From the NCBI RefSeq assembly GCF_014652655.1, contig NZ_BMZF01000005.1, positions 62,001 to 126,000 of the forward strand: a stretch of DNA of 64,000 nucleotides, given 5' to 3'. This document shows positions 1-10,338 of this stretch, in pieces. The notes beneath the pieces were generated by a model. The model made no database searches, was not told where the DNA came from, and saw nothing but the letters and a program-made list of their open reading frames with translations. The translations under genes were made by a program, and so were the position numbers. The first letter of the stretch is position 1. Every line of letters starts with the position of its first letter. The stretch comes from Paramylibacter ulvae (GTDB taxonomy: Bacteria; Pseudomonadota; Alphaproteobacteria; Rhodobacterales; Rhodobacteraceae).

Positions 1-1
1 G

Positions 2-484
2 GCAGGGGTGAGCATGGATGAAATCGCCCCTTGGGTCGAAGGTGAAAGCGTTGTGCATTTGGGACAAGGGGGTGAACGTACATCCCCCGTGGCAATGGAA
101 TACGCGGCAGAGGCATCCTATGCCCCGATGGTTTCCCTGCGATATCAACAATGGAAATATAACCGCTGTGATTTGGATATGGATCAGTTGTTTAATCTCG
201 ACGATGATCCGCATGAATTAAACAATCTGGCAGAAGCCCCCCAACACCAAGGTACCTTGGCACAATTGCGCGCAAAATCAGAAGCGCGATGGAATCTGGA
301 TGCATTCGACGCCGCCGTGCGCGAAAGCCAAGCACGACGATGGGTGGTTTACGAGGCATTGCGCAATGGTGAATATTTTCCATGGGATTACCAGCCACTT
401 CAAAAAGCATCGGAGCGTTATATGCGCAATCACATGAATTTGGATAATCTGGAAAATGACAAACGTTTTCCGCGCGGTGAATAA
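2..484 (+). CDS. betC: Choline-sulfatase, C-terminal part (cut by window start)
   Basis: Only the last 160 or so residues are in the window; the frame is open to the left edge, so the real start lies upstream. The segment RYQQWKYNRCDLDMDQLF, followed by a DDDPHELNNLA stretch, matches the C-terminal part of BetC-type arylsulfatases, which hydrolyse choline-O-sulfate to choline and sulfate in the cytoplasm. The catalytic formylglycine site would be in the missing N-terminal part, so activity cannot be judged here. It stops directly against the end of the convergent betI gene. Together with betB and betA downstream it supplies choline for glycine betaine synthesis. An internal GTG at 8 and ATG at 14 are not the real start. 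Confidence 0.88.
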   Translation, partial: AGVSMDEIAPWVEGESVVHLGQGGERTSPVAMEYAAEASYAPMVSLRYQQWKYNRCDLDMDQLFNLDDDPHELNNLAEAPQHQGTLAQLRAKSEARWNLDAFDAAVRESQARRWVVYEALRNGEYFPWDYQPLQKASERYMRNHMNLDNLENDKRFPRGE

Positions 485-1069
485 TTACCGCGCAAGCAAT
501 AATGCCGCCACATCGCGAACAGCGCGGCGTGCGTCGGCGGGGGCGAGCGGCTCTTCTGCCTCTGTTTGCGCCTCTTCCAACCAAACCCCGTCCATATAGG
601 CTTGCAGCGCACGGCGCACGGTTTCACGGGTGTTCGCTGGCAACAGTCGTTTCAGCTCTGCGCGAAAATGCGAACGGACACGTGATCGGTTTATTTGATG
701 CAAACGCGATAGGCGTGGGGAATAGGGCGCGTGTGACCAAAACTGAATCCACACGCTTGTCTGTTCGACAGTAAATAATGCGTCATCAAAATTGGCATCG
801 CAAATCGCCATCAGCCGTTCATGCGGTGTGCGTGCCGTTTCAAGCCGGCGCAACAATGCCTGTTTCAAAATATCTAGTAAACGGCGCATCGTTGCTTCCA
901 TCAATTGTTCTTTGCTACCAAAATAATAATTAATGCTAGCCGCAGACGTACCCGCACGCGCCGCGATTTCAGACATGGTCACAACACCATACCCGCGTTC
1001 ATGCACTGCAAGAATCGCTGCATCTATCAATTCTTCGCTTCGAATATCGCGGATGGTTTTTCGTGTCAT
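485..1069 (-). CDS. betI: TetR-family repressor BetI
   Basis: 194 residues, the usual BetI length. Residues about 10-60 form a TetR-type helix-turn-helix (TMSEIAARAGTSAASINYYF), with the variable ligand-binding helices after it. BetI represses choline uptake and oxidation genes until choline binds. The gene is divergent from the transporter gene at 1229 and convergent with betC, so the 160-bp space 1070-1228 should hold the operator for both directions. I assign the name from the fold plus position in the bet cluster. The start at 1069 has no strong Shine-Dalgarno sequence, but it gives a normal-length protein. Confidence 0.9.
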   Translation of the reverse strand: MTRKTIRDIRSEELIDAAILAVHERGYGVVTMSEIAARAGTSAASINYYFGSKEQLMEATMRRLLDILKQALLRRLETARTPHERLMAICDANFDDALFTVEQTSVWIQFWSHAPYSPRLSRLHQINRSRVRSHFRAELKRLLPANTRETVRRALQAYMDGVWLEEAQTEAEEPLAPADARRAVRDVAALLLAR

Positions 1070-1105
1070 GAAATTACAGTGCAGATTTTTCTCTGCTCTT
1101 TCAAT

Positions 1106-1143
1106 AGTTTAATTGATTGTTAAAAACTTAAATGGCTATTTAA
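1106..1143. promoter_or_regulatory. Candidate operator region between betI and the transporter gene
   Basis: An AT-rich stretch holds two overlapping inverted repeats: AGTTTAA (1106-1112) facing TTAAAAACT (1120-1128), and TTAAAT-GGCT-ATTTAA (1128-1143), which is a perfect inverted repeat with a 4-base centre. It is located midway between divergent start sites, where a BetI operator would be expected. The first element also reads TTAA-N7-TTAA (1109-1123), the form of a CtrA site. In sequence this AT-rich, such matches arise easily, so the protein that binds is not known. Confidence 0.35.
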
Positions 1144-1228
1144 ATTTTTGTTTTGAAATATTAAATTTGCTGCGTATGCTCTGATCACCAAAAAAGGGCC
1201 AAAAAGGTCTGATAAAGGGAGGGTACCA

Positions 1229-2425
1229 ATGCAATTAATACTGACTTTTGGCGTATTGCTGGCGTTCGCGCTGGTGATTTTTTGCGTCATCAAATGGTGG
1301 AACGTGAAATGTATCGGGGTAACACCGGTGCCATTGTTCACATTCATCGCAATTTTGTTCACGTCCGGATTGGATGTTGGGCTGATTATGTTTCCGTTGA
1401 CGGAATTTGGGGGATACGCGGAAGAGGCCGCATATTCATTCACAAATCCATTGGCAATTGAATTTGGATTTTGGGGGTTCCTGATCTGGGCCTTTTATTT
1501 CCTGACAGCGTTTTATTTCTGTGTCATCGAACCAAGGGTGAAATTTTTTGAAATTCCTGCCGTTCGGATATTAAATAACATCGTGATTATCGGCACATGC
1601 GCGTTCACGGCCAGTTTGTTTTTAATCTATCTGCCCGGGTATATTCCCGAAATTGGGGATGGTGAATCGGTGGTTGCCACATTTTATGTGATCGTGTTTG
1701 CGGTGATTTTGGCCGCAGCATATTCCAGTACGGACATTAAATTTGTGCGTATCCTAAGTGTGGGATCAACATTTTTATTCATGGCGCTGATATTGGGCAT
1801 GTGGATTTACGCTGGAATGAGCCTATCTGAATTTGGTTCAACCATTGGCAATATCGGTGGTTATTTTGGCAATCTGCATAAATTCGTTTTGCCACTGACG
1901 GATTATCATGAATTCTATCTGTTCTGGTGGTTTGCATGGTCAATCATGATCGGGCAATTTACATCCCGTTTTGTGGGCGGGCTGACAACTTGGCAAGTAT
2001 TGCTATCGTTGTTGATATTCCCATCCATTCCGTTGGCCGTTTGGTTTAGCGTTTTGTATTTCTATCATCTGAATGAAATACCAACCGCTGGTGTTGTGAA
2101 TTTGGCCATGATCGTGGTGGGCATTACATTTGTGATTAACTCGCTGGACAGTTTGATCCGCCTTTACACCGATAACCTTTCGCTGACCGCGGAACGTTTC
2201 GGGCGCCCGTTGTATATCGCGGGTAACGTTGCGGTGCTATTCTTGTTGACCATTTTGTTCAAGAGCCAATGGTTGCAAATCCAATGGATTGGTGCTGTGG
2301 TTGTCGGAATTTACTTTGCATGTTTGTTGTTCATCTTGTTCACAAAACGCAGCGAAGTGACGGCCATTACTGCGTCACCCAAAGATCGCACCGTTGATTT
2401 TACGAAAATCGACAATGCACATTAA
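1229..2425 (+). CDS. Short BCCT-type choline/betaine transporter
   Basis: A 398-residue, very hydrophobic protein with about ten membrane segments. The segment [20 protein letters not shown] near residues 228-247 corresponds to the Trp-rich signature helix of betaine/carnitine/choline transporters (BCCT), and the following GGLTTWQ fits the conserved loop. Canonical BCCT proteins have 12 segments and 500 or more residues, so this is a shortened version without long cytoplasmic tails. A strong ribosome binding site (GGGAGGG, 1219-1225) sets the ATG start. It is divergent from betI and just ahead of betB, so choline uptake is the natural role (inferred). Solute specificity cannot be read from the sequence. 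Confidence 0.7.
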   Translation: MQLILTFGVLLAFALVIFCVIKWWNVKCIGVTPVPLFTFIAILFTSGLDVGLIMFPLTEFGGYAEEAAYSFTNPLAIEFGFWGFLIWAFYFLTAFYFCVIEPRVKFFEIPAVRILNNIVIIGTCAFTASLFLIYLPGYIPEIGDGESVVATFYVIVFAVILAAAYSSTDIKFVRILSVGSTFLFMALILGMWIYAGMSLSEFGSTIGNIGGYFGNLHKFVLPLTDYHEFYLFWWFAWSIMIGQFTSRFVGGLTTWQVLLSLLIFPSIPLAVWFSVLYFYHLNEIPTAGVVNLAMIVVGITFVINSLDSLIRLYTDNLSLTAERFGRPLYIAGNVAVLFLLTILFKSQWLQIQWIGAVVVGIYFACLLFILFTKRSEVTAITASPKDRTVDFTKIDNAH

Positions 2426-2490
2426 CATATAACTTATTGCGGTTTTCGGCACTGTCGAAGACCGCGCAAATCAAAAAGAAAGTATCGCAA

Positions 2491-3942
2491 ATGCGCGCAC
2501 AACCCAAAGCAAGCCATTTTATCAATGGCGAATATGTCGAAGACACCGCAGGCAAAGTGATCGAATGCGTTTACCCCGCCACGGGCGAAGTGATTGCAAA
2601 ACTTCATTCGGCGACACCAGCCATCATTGAACAGGCCTTGAATGCCGCGCGCGATGCACAAAAAGCATGGGCAAAATTATCGGGCACCGAACGTGGCCGT
2701 GTATTGCGCCGCGCCGCCGACATTATGCGCGAACGTAATCATGCATTGTCTGAATTGGAAACGCTGGATACTGGCAAACCAATGCAAGAAACGCTTTATG
2801 TGGATGCAACATCGGGTGCGGATGCATTGGAATATTTCGGCGGCTTGGCGGGCAGCTTGACAGGTGAACATATCCAATTGGGTGAAGATTGGGTTTATAC
2901 AAAACGCATTCCATTGGGTGTGTGTGTTGGGATTGGTGCGTGGAATTATCCAACGCAAATCGCATGCTGGAAAGGTGCACCAGCATTGGCATGTGGCAAT
3001 GCGATGATATTTAAACCATCGGAAACGACGCCGCTTTGCGCATTGAAAGTTGCAGAAATTTTGATCGAGGCGGGCGCACCCACTGGTATTTACAATGTTG
3101 TCCAAGGATATGGCGATGTGGGTGCGGCATTGGTCACAGATCCGCGCGTGGACAAAGTATCACTCACAGGTTCCGCGCCAACAGGGCGCAAGGTTTATGC
3201 CGCCGCGGCCGAGGGTATGAAACATGTCACCATGGAACTGGGCGGGAAATCCCCGCTGATCATTTTTGATGATGCGGATGTCGAAAACGCCGTGGGTGGT
3301 GCGATGCTGGGGAATATGTATTCCACGGGTCAGGTCTGTTCAAACGGGACACGTGTGTTTGTGCAAAAGGGGATTAAGGATAAATTTCTGAAACGTTTCG
3401 CTGAACGTGCAGAGCAGATCAAATTGGGTGATCCATTGGATGAAGAAACCCAAATGGGCCCGATGGTTTCGAAAAACCAACGCGATATCGTTTTGGGTTT
3501 TATCGAAAAGGGTAAATCAGAGGGCGCGACCCTAATCACAGGTGGCAACGCTGTGGATGGTGACGGGTATTATATCCAACCAACCGCATTTGCCGATGTG
3601 ACCGATGATATGACCATCGCACGCGAAGAAATTTTTGGCCCCGTGATGTCTGTGCTGGAATTTGACACAGAGGAAGAGGTGATTAAACGCGCCAATGATA
3701 CCGATCTTGGTCTTGCTGCCGGTGTGTTCACCAATGACATCACCCGCGCACATCGTGTGATTGATCAATTGGAAGCGGGCACATGTTATATCAATACCTA
3801 TAACGATGCACCTGTCGAGGCACCGTTTGGTGGTGTGAAAATGTCGGGTGTTGGGCGTGAAAATTCCAAAGAAGCGATCAACCATTACAGCCAAATGAAA
3901 ACCGTCTATGTGAAAATGGGCCCCGTGGATTCACCTTACTGA
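2491..3942 (+). CDS. betB: Betaine aldehyde dehydrogenase
   Basis: 483 residues from the ATG at 2491; the frame is open further upstream from a TTG at 2437, but the family length and the conserved beginning [10 protein letters not shown] favour 2491. NAD(P)-dependent aldehyde dehydrogenase fold: Glu in [10 protein letters not shown] and the catalytic Cys in [14 protein letters not shown] are both present, as is [10 protein letters not shown]. It oxidises betaine aldehyde to glycine betaine, the second step after betA. betA follows one base after the stop, which indicates an operon and probable translational coupling. Nothing is missing or unusual in the active site. Confidence 0.96.
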   Translation: MRAQPKASHFINGEYVEDTAGKVIECVYPATGEVIAKLHSATPAIIEQALNAARDAQKAWAKLSGTERGRVLRRAADIMRERNHALSELETLDTGKPMQETLYVDATSGADALEYFGGLAGSLTGEHIQLGEDWVYTKRIPLGVCVGIGAWNYPTQIACWKGAPALACGNAMIFKPSETTPLCALKVAEILIEAGAPTGIYNVVQGYGDVGAALVTDPRVDKVSLTGSAPTGRKVYAAAAEGMKHVTMELGGKSPLIIFDDADVENAVGGAMLGNMYSTGQVCSNGTRVFVQKGIKDKFLKRFAERAEQIKLGDPLDEETQMGPMVSKNQRDIVLGFIEKGKSEGATLITGGNAVDGDGYYIQPTAFADVTDDMTIAREEIFGPVMSVLEFDTEEEVIKRANDTDLGLAAGVFTNDITRAHRVIDQLEAGTCYINTYNDAPVEAPFGGVKMSGVGRENSKEAINHYSQMKTVYVKMGPVDSPY

Positions 3943-3943
3943 T

Positions 3944-5599
3944 ATGACTATCACTGCTGATTATGTAATTGTTGGTGCTGGCTCTGCTGGTTGTGCCATG
4001 GCCTATCGCCTGTCCGAGGATGGGCAACATTCTGTGCTGGTCATCGAACATGGTGGCACAGATATGGGGCCGTTTATTCAAATGCCTGCGGCACTGTCAT
4101 ATCCGATGAACATGCCAATGTATGATTGGGGATATCAAAGCGAACCAGAACCTCATCTGGGTGGGCGCAAATTGGCCGCCCCACGGGGCAAGGTGATTGG
4201 TGGATCATCATCCATCAATGGTATGGTTTTTGTGCGTGGTCATGCACGTGATTTTGATCATTGGGACGAAAGTGGCGCGCAGGGCTGGAGCTATGCCGAT
4301 GTGTTACCGTATTTCAAACGGATGGAAACATGGCATGGCGGTGCATCTGAATTTCGCGGCACTGATGGCCCATTGCATGTCACACGCGGCCCACGCAAAA
4401 ACCCACTGTTCCATGCATTTGTGAATGCCGGTGAACAGGCGGGTTACGAGGTGACAGATGATTACAACGGTGAACAGCAAGAGGGCTTTGGCCCGATGGA
4501 ACAAACCGTTTACAAGGGGCGGCGTTGGTCGGCGGCAAATGCATATCTGCGCCCTGCGTTGAAACGCAAAAACTGTAATCTTGTAAATGGTTTGGCGCAA
4601 AAAGTTATTGTTGAAAATGGCCGCGCCGTTGGAGTGCAAATCGAACGCAATGGGCGCATCGAAACAATCCGCGCAAACCGCGAGGTGATTTTAGCCGCAT
4701 CATCATTCAATACGCCAAAATTGTTGATGTTGTCGGGCATTGGTCCCGCGGCGCATTTGCGCGAACATGGCATTGATGTCGTTGCGGATCGCGCAGGTGT
4801 TGGGCAAAACCTACAGGATCATTTGGAATTGTATATGCAGGTCGCAAGCCTGCAACCGATCACGCTTTACAAACATTGGAATATTTTTAGCAAGGCTGTG
4901 ATTGGTGCGCAGTGGTTGTTTACCAAAACGGGGCTTGGTGCATCAAACCAATTTGAATCGGCGGCGTTTATACGATCGGACAAGGGTGTTGATTATCCAG
5001 ATATTCAATATCATTTCTTACCCATGGCGGTGCGCTACGATGGTAAAGCTGCTGCCGAAGGGCATGGATTTCAAGCACACACGGGGCCAATGCGCTCTAC
5101 TTCGCGCGGGTCTGTGACGCTGAAATCATCGGATCCCAAGGATGCGCCCAAGATCCTGTTTAACTACATGTCCACCGAACAAGATTGGGCCGATTTTCGT
5201 AATTGCATCCGCTTGACGCGAGAAATCTTTTCCCAAGATGCGTTTAAGCCATATGCAGGCAAAGAAATTCAACCAGGTGCAGCGATGCAAACGGATGAAG
5301 AGCTGAATGAATTTATCAGCGAACATGTCGAAAGCGCGTATCACCCCTGTGGCACGTGTAAAATGGGTGCGATTGATGATCCAATGGCGGTGGTTGATCC
5401 TGAATGTCGCGTGATTGGTGTTGACGGTTTGCGTGTTGCTGACAGCTCTATTTTCCCACGAGTGACGAATGGGAATCTCAATGGCCCATCGATTATGGTT
5501 GGGGAAAAGGCGTCGGATCACATTTTGGGTAAAAAGATGTTGCCAAAATCAAATCTGCAACCTTGGCTGCATCCCGATTTTGAAAGCACTCAGCGCTAA
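3944..5599 (+). CDS. betA: Choline dehydrogenase (GMC oxidoreductase)
   Basis: 551 residues, normal BetA length. The N-terminal FAD-binding motif [16 protein letters not shown], the GMC signature [19 protein letters not shown], and the C-terminal active-site His and Asn (HPCGTCKMG and [13 protein letters not shown]) are intact. It oxidises choline to betaine aldehyde, passing electrons to the respiratory chain at the membrane. The ATG lies one base after the betB stop, so the two enzymes are made from the same message. The gene ends three bases before the stop of a convergent efflux gene; the only hairpin between them is a weak CAGCG/CGCTG pair. Confidence 0.96.
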   Translation: MTITADYVIVGAGSAGCAMAYRLSEDGQHSVLVIEHGGTDMGPFIQMPAALSYPMNMPMYDWGYQSEPEPHLGGRKLAAPRGKVIGGSSSINGMVFVRGHARDFDHWDESGAQGWSYADVLPYFKRMETWHGGASEFRGTDGPLHVTRGPRKNPLFHAFVNAGEQAGYEVTDDYNGEQQEGFGPMEQTVYKGRRWSAANAYLRPALKRKNCNLVNGLAQKVIVENGRAVGVQIERNGRIETIRANREVILAASSFNTPKLLMLSGIGPAAHLREHGIDVVADRAGVGQNLQDHLELYMQVASLQPITLYKHWNIFSKAVIGAQWLFTKTGLGASNQFESAAFIRSDKGVDYPDIQYHFLPMAVRYDGKAAAEGHGFQAHTGPMRSTSRGSVTLKSSDPKDAPKILFNYMSTEQDWADFRNCIRLTREIFSQDAFKPYAGKEIQPGAAMQTDEELNEFISEHVESAYHPCGTCKMGAIDDPMAVVDPECRVIGVDGLRVADSSIFPRVTNGNLNGPSIMVGEKASDHILGKKMLPKSNLQPWLHPDFESTQR

Positions 5600-5602
5600 T
5601 AT

Positions 5603-6823
5603 TTACGCTGCGATCCGCACGGCACGTTCGATGCGGATCGTAAAAACCGACGTGATTAGTGCGATGAGAGAGCTTGCAAAAATACAGGCAACCAGTGGAA
5701 TCGCGGTGGTGCTGTCCACCAACAAATAACCAGTAAGTCCCGCCAGTAGCGCACCACCAAATGTTAACAATGCACCACCAAGACCAGATGCAGATCCCGC
5801 GAGGGCTGGGTTCACATCCAGCAAACCCGCATTTGCGCTGGGTAACACCATGCCATTGCCAAACCCGATGAAAAACGTGAATGCAAACAGGCCCAGTGGA
5901 TGGGTTACACCCGCCGCAATAACTGCCATGGAAATAACCATGGGCACGACAGTAACCATCCCACCGACAAGAAGCATACGTTCGATCCCCATCACCGTTG
6001 AAAACCGCCCACTGATGCCATTACCGATCATATACCCAATCGGTGTGATCATCAGATAAATGCCGATTGTGCTTGGTCCCAATCCGTACACCTCTTTTGC
6101 GATAAACGGGGCACCGCCAAGATAGGCAAAAAACGTGCCCGCCGCGAATGCGTTGGTGGCTGCGTATCCCCAAAATCGCCGCGATGTTAACAATTCGGGA
6201 TAGGCACGAAACTGTGCGCCGATGCTGGTGGATTTATTGATATTGGTTTCGCCCTGATCAAAATATGCAAGCAAAAATACCAACGCACCAGCGCCCGTGA
6301 GAACATAAAAATTGGCCTGCCATCCAAACGCGGCACCCAAAAAACCACCGATGGGTGGTGCAATCATTGGCGCCAATGACATGCCCATGGTGACATAACC
6401 GATCAAGCTCGCAGCCTTGTTGCGGGGCACCATATCACGCACGGTAGCACGAGAAATCGCCATACCAGTGCTCGCTGCGGTTTGAAATGCCCGAAAAATC
6501 ATGAATATGACAAAGCTTTGGGATAATGCCGCGCCGACCGATGCCAATATGAAAATGGCCAATCCAACCAGCGTTACAGGCCGCCGTCCGAACCTGTCCG
6601 ACAGTGGGCCGATGATCAATTGAATCACTGCCGTCAGCGCCAAATACCCAGATACGGCCAATTGCATCATTGAATTGGGCGTATCAAAATATTCGGCCAT
6701 CGCGGGCAGGGTTGCCAAAAAAATGTTGAGCGGGATCGCGGCAACACCCGCAATTGCAACAAGTGTGAGGATATGCGGCGGGGTCTCTTTGTTTAGAAAC
6801 GTGGGGGGTGGAAGATGTTTCAT
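5603..6823 (-). CDS. MFS multidrug efflux transporter, Bcr/CflA type
   Basis: 406 residues with about 12 membrane segments. The loop between segments 2 and 3 reads GPLSDRFGRRPVTLVG, the major facilitator signature, and the pattern RATVRDMVPRNKAASLIGYV fits drug:proton antiporters of the Bcr/CflA group. Substrate is unknown; the family exports bicyclomycin, chloramphenicol and similar compounds. It is convergent with betA and lies 60 bp downstream of the pccR stop in the same direction, so it may be read through from pccR, though a promoter in the short gap cannot be excluded. Confidence 0.88.
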   Translation of the reverse strand: MKHLPPPTFLNKETPPHILTLVAIAGVAAIPLNIFLATLPAMAEYFDTPNSMMQLAVSGYLALTAVIQLIIGPLSDRFGRRPVTLVGLAIFILASVGAALSQSFVIFMIFRAFQTAASTGMAISRATVRDMVPRNKAASLIGYVTMGMSLAPMIAPPIGGFLGAAFGWQANFYVLTGAGALVFLLAYFDQGETNINKSTSIGAQFRAYPELLTSRRFWGYAATNAFAAGTFFAYLGGAPFIAKEVYGLGPSTIGIYLMITPIGYMIGNGISGRFSTVMGIERMLLVGGMVTVVPMVISMAVIAAGVTHPLGLFAFTFFIGFGNGMVLPSANAGLLDVNPALAGSASGLGGALLTFGGALLAGLTGYLLVDSTTAIPLVACIFASSLIALITSVFTIRIERAVRIAA

Positions 6824-6883
6824 AGGGGAATTGCTATGCCCATGCCCATGGCTTGTCCAGAATAAAGTTAACCTTGTTATCTT

Positions 6884-8287
6884 TTATCCTAGCCGATACG
6901 GCACTACTCCGCGCGCCTGCATATCAATATCCAATTTGCGTTCCAGCGGGGGCACCGAACGTTGATGGCAATTTTCCCGCTCGCATATGCGACAGGATAT
7001 GCCGATGGGTTCAAATGCGCTGTCTTTGCGTGGGGCAAGGTCATCGGCGTAAACCAACGAAGCGGCATGTTTCACCTCGCATCCCAGCCCAATAGCATAG
7101 CGCCGTGTGGGTGCGTGAAATGATCCGCCCGGTTTACTGACTTCGCGGGCCAAACACAGATATCGCACGCCATCGGGTGTTTCCGCCAGTTGGCGCAAAA
7201 ACTGCCCCGGTGTTTCAAATGCACGGTGCACATTCCACAGCGGACAAGCGCCGCCAAATCGGGCAAATTGCATCCGTGTGGATGAATGTCGTTTGGTAAT
7301 CGTACCCGCCTGATCCACACGAACAAAGAAAAACGGTATCCCCTTTAATCCTGGGCGTTGTAATGTGGACAGGCGATGTGCAACCTGTTCCACAGAAGCC
7401 CCAAACAGATGCCCCAAATGTTCCAAATCATGGCGGTGTTCCTGTGCAGCCTGCAAAAACTTTGCATAGGGCATCACTGCAGCACCTGCGAAATAATTCG
7501 CCAGCCCGATTTTGCAAATCGCGCGCGCCGCATCGGATTGAAACCGCGCAGTATCCAATGTCATTTCCAACAAATCGTCATGTTCGATCAGCGCGGTTTG
7601 GTGAATGATTTGAAACAATTGCGTTTCGGCGCCCACATGTTGGTTTAAAAACAGGATGTTTTGATCGGGATCAAATCGGCGCAACTGTGTGTCGTGATCA
7701 TAGGACACGCTGACACCGTGGCGCGCCATCAACCAATCCGCGGCTGCCTTGCGCCCATCGCCATCCAAAATATCCGCCTTGGCGGCATAGCTTTCTGCGG
7801 CCTTGTCCACGGCATCAATGTAATTATCGCAATAATGGAAAAAATCGCGCACTTCTTCCCATGGGGATTGCACGATACCGGTTTCTTGACGGCCCAATGC
7901 CTCGTCAAGTGATGCGAGGCGCTCTTGAGTTTGTTTGTAATTGCGATGCAATTCTAAAAAAGCACGCGTTAGGGTGGGCGCGTTGGTGGCCATCAATTGC
8001 AAATCGGCCATGGGTGGAGATAGTTCGGCAAACACAGGATCGGCCAATGCTTCTTTCATATCCGCAAGGGATCGTTCCGCGCCCCCTTGGCGAAGTTGCG
8101 TCACATCAAACCCAAAATTCTGAGCAAGCGCCAAAATCACCGAACTGGCAATCGGGCGATGGTTGTTTTCCATCTGGTTGAGATAGGGCAGGGACACGCC
8201 CAAGCGCTGCGCAAATTCTTTTTGCGTTAAATCAAATTTCTGGCGTGTTTCGCGCAGGGCAACGCCCGCATAAAGCTTGTTGGACAT
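6884..8287 (-). CDS. pccR: XRE-family short-chain acyl-CoA regulator, PccR/ScfR type
   Basis: 467 residues from the ATG at 8287; the frame continues upstream to 8374 but that part runs through the promoter. Residues about 8-65 are an XRE helix-turn-helix (TQKEFAQRLGVSLPYLNQME). The middle part resembles an IrrE/ImmA-like domain and the C-terminal third is the ScfR sensing domain, ending in a Cys-rich CRICERENCHQRS stretch. In Rhodobacter sphaeroides the homologous PccR senses propionyl-CoA supply and controls pccB (Carter and Alber work, recalled, not looked up). It is divergent from pccB here, with TTTGCAA repeats 10 to 57 bases upstream of its own start, suggesting autoregulation. Confidence 0.9.
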   Translation of the reverse strand: MSNKLYAGVALRETRQKFDLTQKEFAQRLGVSLPYLNQMENNHRPIASSVILALAQNFGFDVTQLRQGGAERSLADMKEALADPVFAELSPPMADLQLMATNAPTLTRAFLELHRNYKQTQERLASLDEALGRQETGIVQSPWEEVRDFFHYCDNYIDAVDKAAESYAAKADILDGDGRKAAADWLMARHGVSVSYDHDTQLRRFDPDQNILFLNQHVGAETQLFQIIHQTALIEHDDLLEMTLDTARFQSDAARAICKIGLANYFAGAAVMPYAKFLQAAQEHRHDLEHLGHLFGASVEQVAHRLSTLQRPGLKGIPFFFVRVDQAGTITKRHSSTRMQFARFGGACPLWNVHRAFETPGQFLRQLAETPDGVRYLCLAREVSKPGGSFHAPTRRYAIGLGCEVKHAASLVYADDLAPRKDSAFEPIGISCRICERENCHQRSVPPLERKLDIDMQARGVVPYRLG

Positions 8288-8296
8288 ATTGAAAAC

Positions 8297-8344
8297 TTTG
8301 CAAATTTGCAGTTTGCAATACAGTAATTGCCAAATATTTGCAAC
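8297..8344. promoter_or_regulatory. PccR operator cluster between pccR and pccB
   Basis: Four related motifs occur in 48 bases: TTTGCAAA at 8297-8304, TTTGCAG at 8305-8311, TTTGCAAT at 8312-8319 and TTTGCAAC at 8337-8344. The last is part of a near-palindrome with TTGCC at 8327-8331. The form TTTGCAAA-N4-TTTGCAAA is what I recall for R. sphaeroides PccR; here the spacing differs, so the match is to the half-site and not to the whole arrangement. The cluster lies 10 bases before pccR and about 70 before pccB, suited to control both. Confidence 0.65.
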
Positions 8345-8412
8345 TATGCCATCTAATTCTTTATTGCAGGGCAAAATTTGCTACAACCAAGAAACACTTA
8401 AGGGAGGATACC

Positions 8413-9945
8413 GTGCAAGATATTATTCAAGCGCTGGAAGAGCGGCGTGACCAAGCGCGCCAAGGCGGCGGAGCAGAACGCGTTGCCGCGCAACATGGCA
8501 AGGGTAAATTGACCGCGCGTGAACGTATCGAAGTCTTGCTCGATCTGGATTCCTTTGAAGAATACGACATGTTCGTTGCGCACCGCTGTACCGATTTTGG
8601 CATGGCGGATAACAAGGTTCCTGGTGACGGTGTGATCACGGGGTGGGGCACGATCAATGGGCGTATGGTTTATGTCTATTCCCAAGATTTCACCGTTTTG
8701 GGTGGGTCATTGTCCGAAACACACGCCAAAAAGATCTGTAAAATTCAAGAAATGGCGATGCGCAATGGCGCACCGATCATTGGCTTGAACGATTCAGGTG
8801 GTGCGCGTATCCAAGAGGGCGTCTCGTCCCTTGCGGGTTATACGGATGTGTTTCAAAATAATATCCTTGCCTCTGGCGTTGTACCACAGATCAGCGTGAT
8901 CATGGGGCCATGTGCGGGTGGTGCGGTGTATTCGCCAGCGATGACCGACTTTATCTTTATGGTCAAAGGCAGCTCTTATATGTTCGTGACAGGCCCCGAT
9001 GTGGTGAAAACCGTCACAAACGAAGTCGTCACCGCAGAAGAGTTGGGTGGCGCCAAAACCCACACAACCAAATCATCTGTTGCCGATGGTGCATTTGAAA
9101 ACGACATGGATGCATTGATGGAAGTGCGCCGCTTGGTTGATTTTTTGCCTTTAAATAACCGCGAAAAACCACCCGTGCGCCCGTTCTTTGATGATCCAAC
9201 GCGCCGCGAAAAATCGTTGGATACGTTGATCCCAGAAAACCCCAATACGCCTTATGATATGCACGAGCTGATTGAAAAAATCGGCGATGAAGGTGATTTT
9301 TACGAAATCCAACGGGATTTTGCGAAGAATATCATAACGGGCTTCATGCGACTTGAAGGCAGCACCGTTGGTGTTGTTGCCAATCAGCCGATGGTGATGG
9401 CGGGTGTTCTGGACATCGATAGTGCCCGAAAGGCTGCGCGATTTGTGCGTTTTTGTGATGCATTTGACATTCCGATCCTGACCTTGGTTGATGTGCCAGG
9501 GTTTATGCCCGGAACATCCCAAGAATATGGTGGTGTGATTAAACATGGTGCGAAACTTCTCTATGCCTATGGCGAGGCAACAGTGCCAAAGGTTACGGTG
9601 ATTACACGCAAAGCATATGGCGGCGCGTATTGTGTGATGGCCCCCAAACATTTGCGCGGTGATGTAAATTACTGTTGGCCAACAGCAGAAATCGCGGTGA
9701 TGGGCGCCAAGGGCGCAGTTGAAATTTTGTATCGTTCCGATTTGGGTGATCAGGAAAAGATCGACGCCCATGTTGCCGATTACGAAGACCGCTTTGCCAA
9801 TCCATTTGTCGCAGCAGAACGTGGTTTCGTGGACGAAGTCATCTTGCCCCGCAACACCCGAAGCCGCATTTGCCGCGCATTCGCAGGATTAAAAACCAAG
9901 AAATTGGATAACCCGTGGAAAAAGCACGACAACCTGCCGCTATGA
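8413..9945 (+). CDS. pccB: Propionyl-CoA carboxylase, carboxyltransferase (beta) subunit
   Basis: 510 residues starting at GTG 8413, which follows a near-perfect ribosome binding site AGGGAGGA at 8401-8408; the upstream in-frame region holds the operator repeats and is not coding. Carboxyltransferase domains are recognisable by [41 protein letters not shown] and [11 protein letters not shown]. With PccA it carboxylates propionyl-CoA to methylmalonyl-CoA. Its stop overlaps the start of the next gene (ATGA at 9942-9945). Probably regulated by PccR through the repeats just upstream. Length and motifs are typical. Confidence 0.96.
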   Translation: MQDIIQALEERRDQARQGGGAERVAAQHGKGKLTARERIEVLLDLDSFEEYDMFVAHRCTDFGMADNKVPGDGVITGWGTINGRMVYVYSQDFTVLGGSLSETHAKKICKIQEMAMRNGAPIIGLNDSGGARIQEGVSSLAGYTDVFQNNILASGVVPQISVIMGPCAGGAVYSPAMTDFIFMVKGSSYMFVTGPDVVKTVTNEVVTAEELGGAKTHTTKSSVADGAFENDMDALMEVRRLVDFLPLNNREKPPVRPFFDDPTRREKSLDTLIPENPNTPYDMHELIEKIGDEGDFYEIQRDFAKNIITGFMRLEGSTVGVVANQPMVMAGVLDIDSARKAARFVRFCDAFDIPILTLVDVPGFMPGTSQEYGGVIKHGAKLLYAYGEATVPKVTVITRKAYGGAYCVMAPKHLRGDVNYCWPTAEIAVMGAKGAVEILYRSDLGDQEKIDAHVADYEDRFANPFVAAERGFVDEVILPRNTRSRICRAFAGLKTKKLDNPWKKHDNLPL

Positions 9946-10319
9946 TCAAATATGGCGCGATAGGATTGCTGGCAATTGCTGGTGGGGCAATGGCACAACC
10001 CGTGCCTGATTTGCCATCTGGCTTGGTGGTGCAGCTTTATGATCTGCGCCAAATTGTCGAGGATGGTGAACCATCGCTCTTATATCTTGGGTTTCTTGCT
10101 GATGATCTTTCGTCTGTTGAATATGAAACGGCATCGGTTGATCTGGATTATCTTTGCGAAAACTTCGCACTGGCAGAGGTTGCGCAAAGCGGACAAGAAA
10201 CAGACGAAGTTTCGATACGCATCATGGATCAACCAATCGCATATGGCGATGCCGATCCGGACGTAAAACAATTCATGTCATTTTATGACATCACCACGGG
10301 TCAATGCACGTGGCACTAA
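9942..10319 (+). CDS. Small exported protein (DUF6497-like) in the pcc operon
   Basis: 125 residues starting at the ATG that overlaps the pccB stop by four bases; an earlier in-frame ATG at 9915 lies inside pccB and is less likely. Residues 1-19 form a signal peptide ([19 protein letters not shown]) with an AMA-Q cleavage site. The rest, beginning [16 protein letters not shown], resembles the Rhodobacterales family DUF6497, which is often mislabelled acetolactate synthase. No catalytic motif is visible. Why a periplasmic protein should be coupled to pccB is not known; the same arrangement is, as far as I recall, common in this order. Confidence 0.75.
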   Translation: MIKYGAIGLLAIAGGAMAQPVPDLPSGLVVQLYDLRQIVEDGEPSLLYLGFLADDLSSVEYETASVDLDYLCENFALAEVAQSGQETDEVSIRIMDQPIAYGDADPDVKQFMSFYDITTGQCTWH

Positions 10320-10338
10320 CAAAAAAGGCTGAAATCAA

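Noticed and set aside
5590-5625. CAGCG/CGCTG hairpin between betA and the efflux gene as a terminator
   Set aside because: Five base pairs with a 10-base loop and no T-tract; too weak.
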